Shown piece after piece: positions 48,118 through 57,683 of a stretch of 64,000 nt of DNA. This DNA comes from Molossus alvarezi. Lineage: Eukaryota > Chordata > Mammalia > Chiroptera > Molossidae. The position numbers were made by a program, and so were the translations under genes. The notes beneath the pieces were generated by a model. That model did not search any database and had not been told where the DNA came from. It worked only from the letters and a program-made list of their open reading frames with translations. Each line of letters starts with the position of its first letter. Within the stretch, counting starts at the first letter, position 1. The DNA is taken from NCBI GenBank assembly GCA_037176705.1, contig CM073889.1, positions 58,521,596 to 58,585,595 on the forward strand. The letters run 5' to 3'.

Positions 48118-49503
48118 TTAGTGGTGGATCCAGGTATTCAGACCTGAAACTTTGAGAGCTGTAGGAGTGGTTAGCATTACTAAATAGCGCTCTTTCCAGG
48201 TTGGTTGGAGGGGTTCCCTTTTCCAATCCTTTATCCAGACTTTGTCCCCTGGTCTGTGGGGGTGTATAATTATTCCCAGGGAAATGGGTATTCTATCAGT
48301 TACCCACTTATGTACCTCAAGAATGGTTTTACTTAGTCCTTGTAGTTGGTTTTGGATTTCCAAATTTCCCAGTTCTTCTATGTCCTCATTGAATCTGATT
48401 AGTGTGGGAGGTCTTCTGTATAAGATTTCAAAACAGGAGAACCCTATCTTTGCCCAAGGGATACCACAGACTTGCAGAAAAGCTAGGGGAAGTATATCAG
48501 TACAGGGCAGGTTGGTTTAAGGGTCCAATTCATGCACTCTACTTTCCCTGAGCTCTGGGGCCAGTGGGCTGTGTGCAAATTCCATTCGACACCTAGAGTT
48601 TTAGCTACCTGCTGCACTATTTCTGCTACAAAGGCTGGGCCATTGTCTGATCCTATAGTCAATGACATTCCATATCTCGGGATGATGTCTCTCAGTAGAG
48701 GTTTGGTTACTTCTCTTACCTTTTTTGTACATGTGGGGTAAGCTTCAACCCAGCCTGAGAAAGTACAGATAAAAACCAGGAGATATTTACTTCCTCTGGA
48801 TCCTATTTTTGAGAACTCTACCTCTAGATCTTCAAAGGGTGCTTGGCCACAGTGCTGGATTCCAGCGGGCCCAGTGGGGCCTTGTCTGGTGTTATTAGGA
48901 GCACAGAGGAGACAGCATTGGGAGACTGAGGCACAGAGAGATGGAAGTCAAACAATCAAGTAGTACCAGCTTAATAAAGCTCCTAGGGCAGTTTTTCTCA
49001 GATGAGTGAGTTCATGTTTTTGGAGGACTACCTGATGGGCTAATTGTTCTGGCACATAGATTCTGTGGTTTGGGAGGATCCACAATCCTTCCTTCCTTAT
49101 ATTCCCTTCATCCTGTTGTGCCCATTCTTCTTCCTGGGCCATGTATTTTGGGGTTGCAGGTAGTTCTGGAGCCAGCATGATTTTTGATGGAGCCATCTGT
49201 TCTCTTGCAGCTTGTTTAGCTACAGTATCTGCTCAACGGTTTTCTTCTGACACTGAGTCTCTTCCCTTTTGGTGTCCCTCATAGTGGATGGCTGCTATCT
49301 CTCTTGGTGCCCAGACCACCTCCAACAATTTTAAGATTTCACCTTGGTTTTTTATTTCTTCCCCCCTGCAATAAGGAGCCCTCTTTTCTTGTATATAGCC
49401 CTATTTATATGTAGGGTGGTAAAGGCATAGTGAGAGTCAGTACATACGTTGGCCCCTTATCCTTGCTGAGTTCTAATGCCCTCACCAGGGCCCATAGTTC
49501 TGT
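48118..49503 (-). pseudogene. Retroviral pol remnant (RNase H and integrase)
   Basis: RNase H begins right after ADAMTS4 with 'TELWALVRALELSKDKG' and keeps the same reading frame across the joint (49,501-49,506). The integrase zinc-binding part follows (49,196-48,948, 'HELTHLRKTALG'), then the core (48,483-48,900) with 'GSDNGPAFVAE' and 'SGKVECMNWTL' carrying the second and third acidic residues. The first acidic position reads 'ICTFSGW' and is not Asp. The C-terminal domain ends near 48,118 with 'GDKVWIKDWKREPLQPTW'. Many stops and shifts interrupt it. Integrase would join viral DNA to the host chromosome. Confidence 0.87.
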
Positions 49504-50521
49504 GTCATAGTCTTTGCCAGGGAAAATCACAGGCAGGTGCAAGGGAACCTCTGGCTTGCCTAAAAGACAGTGCCCATAGCCATTGTCCAGGAAGTCCTTG
49601 ATGAAGCAGGCACTTCAGGGGGACCAGGGCTCCTTGGAATCCATGTGAGCCATTATAGGAGCCATGTCATGACGAGGTTCATCCCAGGCCTGTTCAGACC
49701 AGGCACAGCTCTGAGCTGGGTCACACATAGTGCCCATGTCGGCCATGCCCAGGGTGTCACAGGTAGAGACCCCACACAGGTCCTGATGGGTAAACAGCAA
49801 AGTGATCTGAGTCCGAGTCCTCAGAGGTGTTGAGTCCCCGCTGCCAAGCACATAAGCTGTGCAGGGTCTGGGCAGCACTGAGTCCCACCTGGGGCCCTTC
49901 CTCTCCAGGTCCTAGCACCACTAGCCATGTCACCACCAAGCTGACAGGGTTGGGAATGCTCAGATGCTTGAGGCCTTGGCTGCAGCCACCATGAGTGTGA
50001 GCAAGTAGCGCTTCAGCCTTGCACTGTGAAATGCTATCATCTTGTCATCTGCCACCAACAGGGGCTCCACGAATCTACTAAGGGAAGCAAAGCACTTGGC
50101 TCTTTGTGGGCTGGGCATGGGGTTCCCAGGAGGAGTCTTGATGCTACACATGCGGCCCTGGCCACTGGTGGGGCTCTTCTGGCACAGGATTGAGCCCCAG
50201 GTCCCCATGCAGAGTTAGGAGTTCCTCCCTCATCCCAGGGCAGAGATGCCACCAACTCTGGATCTCCATTGAGGTAGATGGTTCCAGTGAGGTAGATGCC
50301 CAGCTCCACCCCACTCAGCAGCTCAGGTGCCTGGCCCAGGTACTGCACTATCAGCCCCTCAACCCGCACACTTGAGTCTTGCTCCAGCTCTTGCAGCAGT
50401 GTCTCTCCAAAGGCCAACAGTACCACAGCCTAGCAGGATTGTCCAAACCAGACAGGATGCTGCCTCTGAGTTTCTCGGGAAACACCATCTCCTCCTCCTG
50501 GGGGGAGGGGGCTGGCCAGCC
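49504..50521 (-). pseudogene. ADAMTS4: ADAMTS4 fragment: prodomain and part of the catalytic domain
   Basis: In order on the minus strand: '[18 protein letters not shown]', '[19 protein letters not shown]', 'VQYLGQAPELLSGVELGIY' (prodomain), 'RAKCFASLSRFVEPLLVADD' (the furin site would end RAKR but reads RAKC), 'CAWQRGLNTSEDSDSDHF', 'LCGVSTCDTLGMADMGTMCD', and 'FLDNGYGHCLLGKPEVPLHL'. The sequence ends at 'FPGKDYD', near the boundary with the disintegrin-like domain, and joins retroviral RNase H. No introns are present, so it came from mRNA. Two deletions are seen: about 19 residues of prodomain near 50.22 kb and about 35 residues near 49.70 kb, which removes the HExxH zinc-binding site. Frameshifts and stops are present. 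Not functional. Confidence 0.92.
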
Positions 50522-50950
50522 TGCCACAATCAGGTCAATTTGCTTTGAAAGGTGAGCTACCGGTCTCTGCCAAGGTCCAAATTCCTTGGTTAGGACTCCC
50601 AGTAACATCCAGGAGTCCCAAGGCTGGTGTCTCTATGAGCTTGGTAAATGCTTTCTTAATCACGGTCCCAGACAATGGGCACCTATTCTTCTCCTTTCAG
50701 GGCCTTATATAAGGGTTTTGCCAGTTCTGAAAATCTGGGCATCCATATTCGACAGAACCCTGCTGCTCCCAGGAATTCTCGACTTTGTCGATGGAAGAGG
50801 GAACTGGAATAGCACAGACTACCTGTTTCCTTTCGGCCCCTAACACTTGTTTGCCTTGGGTGATCTTGAAACCTAAGTCTGGCTGGTAGCGGCTTGGTGA
50901 AGCAGAAGTTCCCAGTTTTCCTTCTGGCAGTTAGGGCACTCATTTTTCCA
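50511..50950 (-). pseudogene. Retroviral pol remnant (reverse transcriptase C-terminal part)
   Basis: The minus strand begins with '[10 protein letters not shown]', which resembles a nucleocapsid zinc-knuckle piece. It then gives reverse transcriptase connection-domain sequence: '[11 protein letters not shown]' (about 50.70 kb), and '[20 protein letters not shown]' (50,599-50,540). Reverse transcriptase copies viral RNA to DNA. The catalytic core is not present. The end 'IVAGWP' joins ADAMTS4 sequence in one open frame (50,351-50,608). A GGCTGGCCAGCC stretch at 50,510-50,521 is compatible with both partners, so the exact joint cannot be placed within it. Confidence 0.8.
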
Positions 50951-51072
50951 CCTCTTGCATGCCCCCCACTGAGGACTGGGACCACAGCCTAGGCATGTGC
51001 CCTGAATGGGAATCAAACATGGACCTGCAGTCCATGGGGAGATGCTCAATCCATTGAGCCACACCAGTCAGG
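50951..51072 (-). mobile_element. 3'-truncated VES SINE between ADAMTS4 and reverse transcriptase
   Basis: The minus strand reads 'tgactggtgtggctcaatgg', then 'gtttgattcccattcagggc', and breaks off after 'gggggcatgcaagagg'. It lacks the CT-rich part and A tail. SINEs normally keep their 3' end, so this loss marks a later breakpoint or deletion. Confidence 0.85.
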
Positions 51073-51610
51073 CTGAGCGGAGGAAGAAGGCCAGCAGCAG
51101 CAGGGGCAGCCACAGCAACCCAGGAAAAGTCATAGTGGGGAGCAGCGGGTGGGGTTAGGCTCTCCTCAGCCAGCTGCCCATTCAGCCCCTCCTGGGATGT
51201 GGGTCTGGCTGGGACATGCAGGGTGCTAAGGCTGGGAGGAACTGAGGCTGTCTGGGCATCGCATCCTTCACACGCTGGCTTTGTGGAAAGCTCCCCTCTG
51301 CAGCCTGGTGCTCAGACTAGCTCCAGGGTCAGAGGCAGAGTTTTAGAGGGGCTGGGGACCTTCCAACAAGATGGAGAAAACTTGACCCTTGGCTTGGGAG
51401 AGGTGCCTAGTGGCCCAGCTCCTGCAAACCCTCCTCTTCTGTGTCTTTTGTCTCTCCCTGCCTCTGTCTCCTGCAGCTTCTCTGGCCTCTCTCTGTCCAC
51501 ACTAAACTCTGGCTTCACCTCTTTGCCTTTGCCTGTCTCTCTTCTGCCCTCTCCCATCTCTGTGTCTGCGGGTCTCGCTGAGGGTTCCTCATCAAGTAAG
51601 GCCTCTCATG
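51071..51610 (-). pseudogene. ADAMTS4: ADAMTS4 fragment: 5' leader, start codon and signal peptide
   Basis: ADAMTS4 is aggrecanase-1, a secreted zinc metalloprotease that cuts aggrecan. Here the start ATG lies at 51,217 on the minus strand ('gcatgtcccagccagaccca'). The next 146 bases match the ADAMTS4 signal peptide region, with the leucine-rich run 'LLWLPLLLLAFFLRSA'. GA-rich sequence upstream (to about 51.6 kb) looks like its 5' leader. The block stops at 'cgctcagcc' where a truncated SINE begins. The coding continuation appears 550 bases further on. Stops interrupt the frame. The upstream limit with gag is not exact. Confidence 0.78.
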
Positions 51611-52567
51611 CCCAGGCTTCTATGTCTAGATGTCCAGTTGGTCCCTGGGTCTGGAGCCACTTTCTGGCTTCCGTGACAATCTGCTACAGTCAACCCAGGT
51701 AGGGTGATGAGTCTAGAAGACTGCTCCCCCCTCTTGTAGGGTCCCATCAAGAACCATTATCTGTGGACCCCTTGTCTCCTGCAGTGGTAATTGCATTGCT
51801 GCTGGGGGTTTTGGTTCCTGGGTCACTGACCTGACACATCTTTCCACTGGATTCAGTGACCCTGGCTTTGGCGACACGTTGGCCAGTTGTGGGGGTGAGA
51901 CAGATGGAGGTGGGCTGTCAGGCAGGTGAGGTTCCCTATCCTTAGGTAATGGGGCATATGGTGGTGACAGTGGAGGGGTCTCTTCTGAATCCTCTTGTAA
52001 TAGGAGGCCGCTTAATTTGCCATGAAGTCTTTCTTTTACCTTGTGCCACAAGGACCTTGCACTGTCCCTGACTAGTAGCACAGAATCAGACCCAAGCAGA
52101 CCTGATTGGGCTATCTCCAACCACTGGTCTATGTAGGGAAATTGGTGGGATGGCCGAAGTCTCCAGTGACTGCCCTATACATGGCCAGGACTGTGGGGGC
52201 ATCAATGGTGACTTCAGAGGGCTATTCCACACCAAAGGTGGGCCATTCTAATTCACAGAGGGTGTGCAATTTTTCGGGGGTCAATTTGACCCCATAATCT
52301 CCTGAGAACTGCTTTATAAAATTCTTTTTTTTTTTTATTCCTCACCCAAGGATACTTTTCTATTTATCATCAGACTTGTTGCCTCCCACACCACCTGACC
52401 AGGGCTGGGGATGAACCACAACGGAGCTACGTGTTCTTGGCTGGAATTGAAACTGTGACTCATTGGTCTGCAGGCCAACGCTTTAACCACTGAGCAAAAC
52501 TGACCAGGGATATAAAATTATTTATTACAGATTCCAGAACAGTGGGTTTAGAGGAACTTTCCCCCAT
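51610..52567 (-). pseudogene. Retroviral gag remnant
   Basis: Gag is the structural polyprotein of the virion. The start is set by 'MGESSS' at 52,567, which carries the N-terminal glycine expected for myristoylation of the matrix protein. Matrix-like text continues beyond an inserted SINE ('LTPEKLHTLCELEWPTFGV'). A proline-rich part follows (51,713-52,120) with 'PPYAPLP', a PPxY-type late-budding motif. A short capsid-like stretch reaches about 51.61 kb. Most of capsid and nucleocapsid is absent; ADAMTS4 5' leader sequence takes their place. Stops and shifts break the frame. Confidence 0.78.
52325..52510 (-). mobile_element. VES-type SINE inserted in gag
   Basis: An antisense SINE: the T-run at 52,325-52,338 is its tail, 'ggaattgaaactgtgactca' its B-box side and 'gagcaaaactgaccaggg' its head. 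'tataaaattc' and 'tataaaatta' on the two sides are the duplication. It splits the matrix region and came after the provirus. Confidence 0.88.
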
Positions 52568-53189
52568 AATGATATCTAAGATGGTCAAGCAAACCTCCCA
52601 GTAAATGAGACAAGCAGGAGGAATACTCTTCTTTCATCTACCGGGCTGCTCCTCTCATGGGGATTTAGGCACCTCTTGGCATGGCAGGTCAGTATGAGCC
52701 CCTGATTCAGATCAGGTTTGCAGGTGGAGACAAATGCCCCCAAGAACCTGTACTGCCCTTAGCCCTATGGGGTCACCATGGATGTGCAGGTTGGAACTCA
52801 TGCAGGCTCCATAATAGGCATTGTGGAGCATGGTCACTCACACACACAATCACACAGAATTTAAACTTCCACTCAGGAATTCCTATTCTGTGCAGCATCT
52901 TTGCTGCTTGGGAGGTGATCAAGCTCCCCTTCCACCTTAGAGGTAGGCCTGAATTTGGTCCTGGGTCTCCGAAGACACTTACCAATCTGACGTACTAGCA
53001 GACTTTTCTATCCTCCCTGGAATCTGTTGGAGCACAGCAGTGGCTGACTACAGTCAGACCCAGTTAGGGTCAGAGTCTAGTAAAATCACCAGTGGCACAC
53101 TTTTCTTTCCATTGTAGGGGCCCAAAATTAGTGGCTCCTTCCCACTGGCATCCAACAATGGTGACTCAAGGGGCCAGCACAGCTGTCAG

Positions 53190-53211
53190 CTTCCCAGCCA
53201 ACACACCAAAA
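53190..53211 (-). other. Probable primer-binding site
   Basis: Directly after the LTR end the minus strand reads 'ttttggtgtgttggctggga'. The start TGGTG at the expected place fits a tRNA primer site. The tRNA cannot be assigned safely because several positions have decayed; a histidine-type site is one option. Confidence 0.5.
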
Positions 53212-53496
53212 TGTTGTGGCAGAAATTTGGTCAGCAGGAAGAGACAGGCTACATGCACTCGGAGGATTAGAAAAGGACTGTTTAATATGCATTGGTGCTG
53301 TCCCAGCGAAGTCATCTCCAAAGGCTGAGCCCTGACCCCAGGTTCCAGTTGCATTTTATACATGATAAGCCTCCAGGTATTTGGGGGCCTTCTAATTCTA
53401 CTGTAGTTTAGGTGGTTGGTGGATGTACCAAAATTACAAAAGCCAAGGGTGGGGTCTCTGCACTGCCTAAAGGGCTGCACTTGGCTTGCCTTCTCA
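53212..53496 (-). repeat. 5' LTR of the provirus
   Basis: On the minus strand it starts 'tgagaaggcaagccaag' and ends 'ctgccacaaca', so it has the expected TG...CA ends. It contains a TATA-like 'gtataaaatgc' (about 53,352-53,362) and an ATTAAA polyadenylation-like hexamer (53,281-53,286). Length is about 285 bases. Confidence 0.75.
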
Positions 53497-53620
53497 GAAC
53501 TACCTGTTTTGGCCCTGCTGTGTTTTGAGTGTTTGTGTGTACACAATGTCCTCAAAAAAAATAAATAAATAAAAAGGCAATAATGTCAAAATTTGACAAC
53601 AAAGGATTGGCTTAACAGTA
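53497..53620. other. Provirus flank with an A-rich run
   Basis: Host DNA between the LTR and the mariner-type element, with 'aaaaaaaataaataaataaa' at 53,554-53,573. No gene seen. Confidence 0.5.
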
Positions 53621-53932
53621 CAGTGATACCTCGGTTCTCGAACGCCTCGGTTTTCGACCAAATCGGTATTCGACCAGGAGATTCGAGAAAATTTGTCTCG
53701 GAATCCGAACAAATATTTGGAACTCGAACTTCCGAGATGAGCCGAGTTGAGCCGAATGGCGTTCATTCGGCCCAGCGCGCCTTGCTGGCGTCATCAGTGT
53801 GCGTGCAGAGAGAGAGTCACGCTTTGTGGAGTCACGCTTTCCTATTGGGTTTCATTGCTTCGGTTCTCGAACAAATTCGGTTCTCGACCGTCCTCCTGGA
53901 ACGAATTATGTTCGAGAACCGAGGTATCACTG
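53621..53932. mobile_element. Mariner-type non-autonomous DNA transposon (MITE)
   Basis: This 312-bp element has perfect 23-bp terminal inverted repeats (53,621-53,643 and 53,910-53,932; first bases 'cagtgatacctcggttctcg') and is flanked by TA on both sides (53,619-53,620 and 53,933-53,934). TA duplication and CAGT ends fit Tc1/mariner. Variants of 'cggttctcgaac' recur inside near both ends ('cggttttcgaccaaatcgg', 'ttcggttctcgaacaaattc'). CpG sites are well kept, so it is young. There is no transposase gene; frames across it are chance. Confidence 0.92.
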
Positions 53933-54112
53933 TATTATTTATGCAAAATTATTTTATAAACATCAGAAATAATCCTGGGGCCTATGTAGCAACATGGGTG
54001 TGTTGACCAGGTGTTTAAGAGTGGCCAACCTGACCCTCAACTGACCTCATGCCATGAGTACAGTTACAGCAAAACATGAATCAGCGCATGGTTGAAGCCT
54101 CCTAAAGAACAA

Positions 54113-54353
54113 TTCTGGCTGGGTAGCTCAGTTGATTGGAGTGTCATCCCATACACCAAAAAGTTGCAGATTAGATTTCTGGTTAGGGCACCTACCTAGG
54201 TTGCCAGTTTGATCCATGGTCGGGCATGTATGGGAGGCAACCAATCAATGTTTCTCACATCAATGCTTCTCTCTCTCTCTCCATTACTTTACTCTCTCTC
54301 TAAAAATTAATAAACTTATCCTCAGGTGAGTATTTAAAAATTTTTAAAAAAAG
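54113..54353 (+). mobile_element. VES-type SINE
   Basis: Head 'ctggctgggtagctcagttg', 'gcagattagatttctggtta', 'ggttgccagtttgatccatg', CT-rich run, then 'cttatcctcaggtgagtatt' and an A-rich tail. It is strongly decayed. Confidence 0.85.
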
Positions 54354-56540
54354 AAGAACAGGTGGTTAGGGGTCAACCAGCCTTCTACAAAAGTGAATTG
54401 CTCACTCTCCTGGATGGCAAGGAAGAGGGCTATGTCCTAGGGGTAGGGAAGCAATAGGAGAGAAAGGGCTTACCCCCCCCCCCCCGCAGTGGCTCCATGG
54501 AACAACCTTTCTACCAGTTCTGACCATCTTTCTCTGGACAAGAGAAACCACCTGGTTGAAGTTGCCATTATTGAGCCTTTGCTACAGGCAGTTACATCTT
54601 TATCCTAGTAAAACAGCTATAGCATCACTGAAAAAGGCAGCACCCTGAGACCTGAGCCTACTGACCTGTCAGAGTGTTTTGGTGACACAATCTGAGCAGC
54701 CTTGAGCCTTGCCTTTATTCTGTGGTCATCCAGCCAGTTGCAGAAACCAGTAGATGCAATTGGCTGCAATTCTGAAACTGAATAAGGCATGAAGTAGTGT
54801 TGTTACAAAGAACCAGGGAATTTATTTTAGCAAAATTTTAAACCATGGAACTATGCCTCCCAGGAAGTTGCCTGGATGACAAAACCGCAAAATAAAATGG
54901 AAAAACAAAACAAAATAAATGAAAACCAATGAACACCATACCTACAAAAATCTGACATTTTCCTGACCAAAAAAAAAAAAAAAAAAAAAAGCCATAAAAA
55001 GAAAAAATCACTGAAAGTTGTCTTAAACAAGTCTTTGTAACCCAATCCACCAGTGTCATTTCCATCTTGGGAAGGGTGCTGACCAGTACTACCCAGTTCT
55101 GAGAGACTGAAACATTGGAAAATATAAGACAATTAAGTGCTACCTTCAGTACATGCTCTTAATCTCTTTAGGAACTGGTTTTAATAGAAAAATAACCGGT
55201 CTGAAGGGGGTGCCAGATTATGAGTCCACCTGGGTGCCCTCATGTCTTGTTCAGCTCTTTTTGTGAGACTCTATCTTTTTCAAGTCATCCCATGACCTAA
55301 CCAGACCACAGTCAATCTGTGATCTGTGATGACAGACACATTCTGGTGCCAGCCAGAGAGGAAACAAGTCAGAGGAGGGCCAGAGCAGAAGTAATGCCCC
55401 AAGACTAGTGAGATGAGCAGCAAGAAGTGCTTCCAGTATGCACAGGCCTGGGCTGCAGGCCATGCACTCACAGCAGAGGTGAGGGCTGTGTGGTGGGAGT
55501 ACAGCTAAATGTGTGGCATTGAGTGCATGCAAACTCAGAGAGCACAGGAGATTTCCAGTGGGGGTATGGGAGCATTGAAGGGCCTGCCCTCAATAACAGA
55601 GTGCGAGTGTGTGTGACAAGCAACAGCATGCAGGAGTCTCTAAGAGGATGACAGCTGACGGTATGATGGCAAAGGATGACTTCTAATTGCGATGCACCTG
55701 GGGATGTGACATCTGGATAGGGGTTAACTTTAGCAAACAAGACACAGCAGAGGCCGTGTGGGTGCTGAGTGAACTTGGAACAAAGATGCGTCATTGAAGC
55801 AGATGCACAACAACCAACCATAAAGAGGCATGTAACAGTCATTGTGTGTGCACAGCATCTGAAGGAGTACATGAGTAACAGGGGCTTGTAAGAAAGATGG
55901 CAGCCCCTGGGTGCGTCGACAGCCCCAGCCTCTCCCTCTTTAAGCCTAGCTCAGCATGGTAGAGCTATGGTCCATGTTGTCCTGGTAACTGTCCAGACCT
56001 TTATACATCCCTCCACTTGGGCGAGGCTTCCCAGGTCCACAGGAGTTGGCTGCTGCTGACCCACACTGGGAGGACCTATGGACAAAGCATGAGGGAGCTT
56101 CTGATGGCCTCGGGCAGGCTCCTGAGGAAAGAACCAAGGACCAGTATGGGGAAGAAGATCATGGTAAGTAGGGAAACAGCATTAGCAAGGTCTGGGGCAT
56201 GAATGTGGCTAAGCTGCTGGTCCCTGGCCAGTCTAGTCCCCAGAGGCCCACATGGCACTCACGGGTGTGGAGGGACCACAGCTGGTTTGGCCTCATCCCT
56301 CCCAAGCTGCCCTTCCTCGGTTGTGTTCTAATTCCTGTTTTTCATAACCTTAAGCATACCCTGACCTATTCTTCCCAAAGTTCTGAAATTTTTATCACTC
56401 AAGGACACTGAGAAAGGACACCATGTAGTCAACCATTCACTAAGGAGACTTTCAGTCTTTCATAAGGGACCCCCCATGGCAGGCTGTCTCCCCAAAGCTG
56501 AAAAGGTGGGTCCTCATTGCCATGTGCCCAACTCATGCTG
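54354..56540. other. 2.2 kb of unassigned non-coding DNA
   Basis: Contains C and A homopolymers (54,474-54,485 and 54,969-54,991). Frames at 55,251-55,532, 55,468-55,872 and 55,946-56,137 (minus) have no recognised domain. It lies downstream of CHST13 and could contain regulatory DNA, but nothing can be shown. Confidence 0.4.
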
Positions 56541-56544
56541 TAAA

Positions 56545-56559
56545 ACACACACACACACA

Positions 56560-56596
<37 letters not shown>
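56545..56596. repeat. (CA)n microsatellite
   Basis: A CA array of about 26 units with a single TA interruption, about 0.4 kb beyond the probable CHST13 polyadenylation site. Confidence 0.95.
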
Positions 56597-56598
<2 letters not shown>

Positions 56599-56977
56599 GG
56601 GAAAGAGTGCAAGACAGAGGGCTTCTCTGAGATAGTTTGGGCTTTAATCTTCGGCCCAGGCAAAGATTAGATTTCTCCCAAGTTGTTACTGTTTCCCCCA
56701 ACCTACAATTTAGCAATCCCCTCACATGATGCACTCCCTTCTTATCCCACTCCACATATACACCCTCACACTTGTGTGCTGCTATGAAGGTAATCCAGGC
56801 TCTCCATCTCTCTTATCTGATTCTCATAACCACCTGGCATTCTTAGGCCATTTGGCAGCTGTGGAAACTGAGGCTCAGAGACTTAGTGAGATGCCAAAAT
56901 CAGATAGCCCCATGCCCCAGAACAACTGGCAAAATGAAGTGGAGACACTCTAAACTGTCAGAAAATACCAAAATGCA

Positions 56978-56983
56978 TTTATT
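56978..56983 (-). terminator. CHST13: Probable CHST13 polyadenylation signal
   Basis: AATAAA on the minus strand within 'ttgaaataaatgcattttgg', about 700 bases after the stop codon, followed by T/G-rich DNA. It is the best candidate signal for the terminal exon. Confidence 0.55.
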
Positions 56984-57683
56984 TCAATAACATGAGCTCC
57001 CAGATCACCAAGGTCCTATAAAACCTGTCCTCATATTGCACCCTGGGCTCTATGGACATACAGAGGCAACCTAAGCAGCCTAACTTCCGGACAGACTAAG
57101 ACCAAGGGTAGGGCCAAGGCCAGGTCAGCAACAGGAAGTGGCCCTACTCTGTAATGGGCAGAGTGAAGGCAGCTCAAAGCTGGTTCCTGTGCCATGCCCA
57201 TGGACAAGGATGTCCCAAGATTGAGTCCTGCAGTGGAGGACATCTCTCTTTGTCCAGGGCTGTCCTTACCAGAGCAGGTGGGGTGGGGAGGGTACTGGGA
57301 TGAGCACAGGCCATCTTGAGCCAGCATTCTGCTCTGTTGCACTATGGACAGGTTCAGAGACGGAGCTGACAAAAAATGGCCTCTTTGCAATTTAAAATGC
57401 TGTTATCCAATCCTCATCCACTCCAGGATCCTGGGTAAGTACCTGCCAGCCAGAGCAGTTAGAAGAAGCAAGTATCAAGAGACAGGCAGGACAGGTGGTA
57501 GGCATACAGTTGTATAGCACCTGAGATGAGCTGCACCCAAACCCAGCCAGGTGTAATGTCGGCCCAATGCAGTGGTTGTCAGGGTGAGGTCCCCTGGGCC
57601 CGTCAGAAACTCCCATTCTCTGGGGCCCCACCTCTGGTCTTGGAGCCTTTGCAGTGTACCAGGCCCTTTAGGGGCACAGCAAG

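Larger units (their letters stand above)
47220..53496 (-). mobile_element. Gammaretrovirus-like provirus with captured ADAMTS4 sequence
   Basis: Read on the minus strand, the order is: 5' LTR (53,496-53,212), primer-binding-site region, gag (from 52,567), ADAMTS4 5' block, a truncated SINE, a reverse-transcriptase piece, a second ADAMTS4 block, RNase H and integrase, a piece of the env transmembrane subunit, a polypurine tract, and a diverged 3' LTR. Much of gag, all protease, most of reverse transcriptase and the env surface subunit are missing. All viral frames are broken and the LTRs differ strongly, so the insertion is old and inactive. The class is inferred from the pol C-terminus and env transmembrane features. 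Confidence 0.85.

Noticed and set aside
50037..50426. Open frames that look like a live ADAMTS4 protease gene
   Set aside because: Frameshifts, internal deletions, loss of HExxH and of the furin site, and retroviral sequence on both sides show a dead copy.
51199..51702. Plus-strand frame of 167 residues
   Set aside because: It is antisense to the GA-rich ADAMTS4 5' leader, so a pyrimidine-rich strand gives a long chance frame.
53593..54006. Plus-strand frame of 137 residues across the MITE
   Set aside because: It runs through both inverted repeats of a non-autonomous element and has no domain.
55251..55872. Minus-strand cysteine-rich frames
   Set aside because: They are low in similarity to anything I recognise, overlap each other in two frames, and have no conserved motif.
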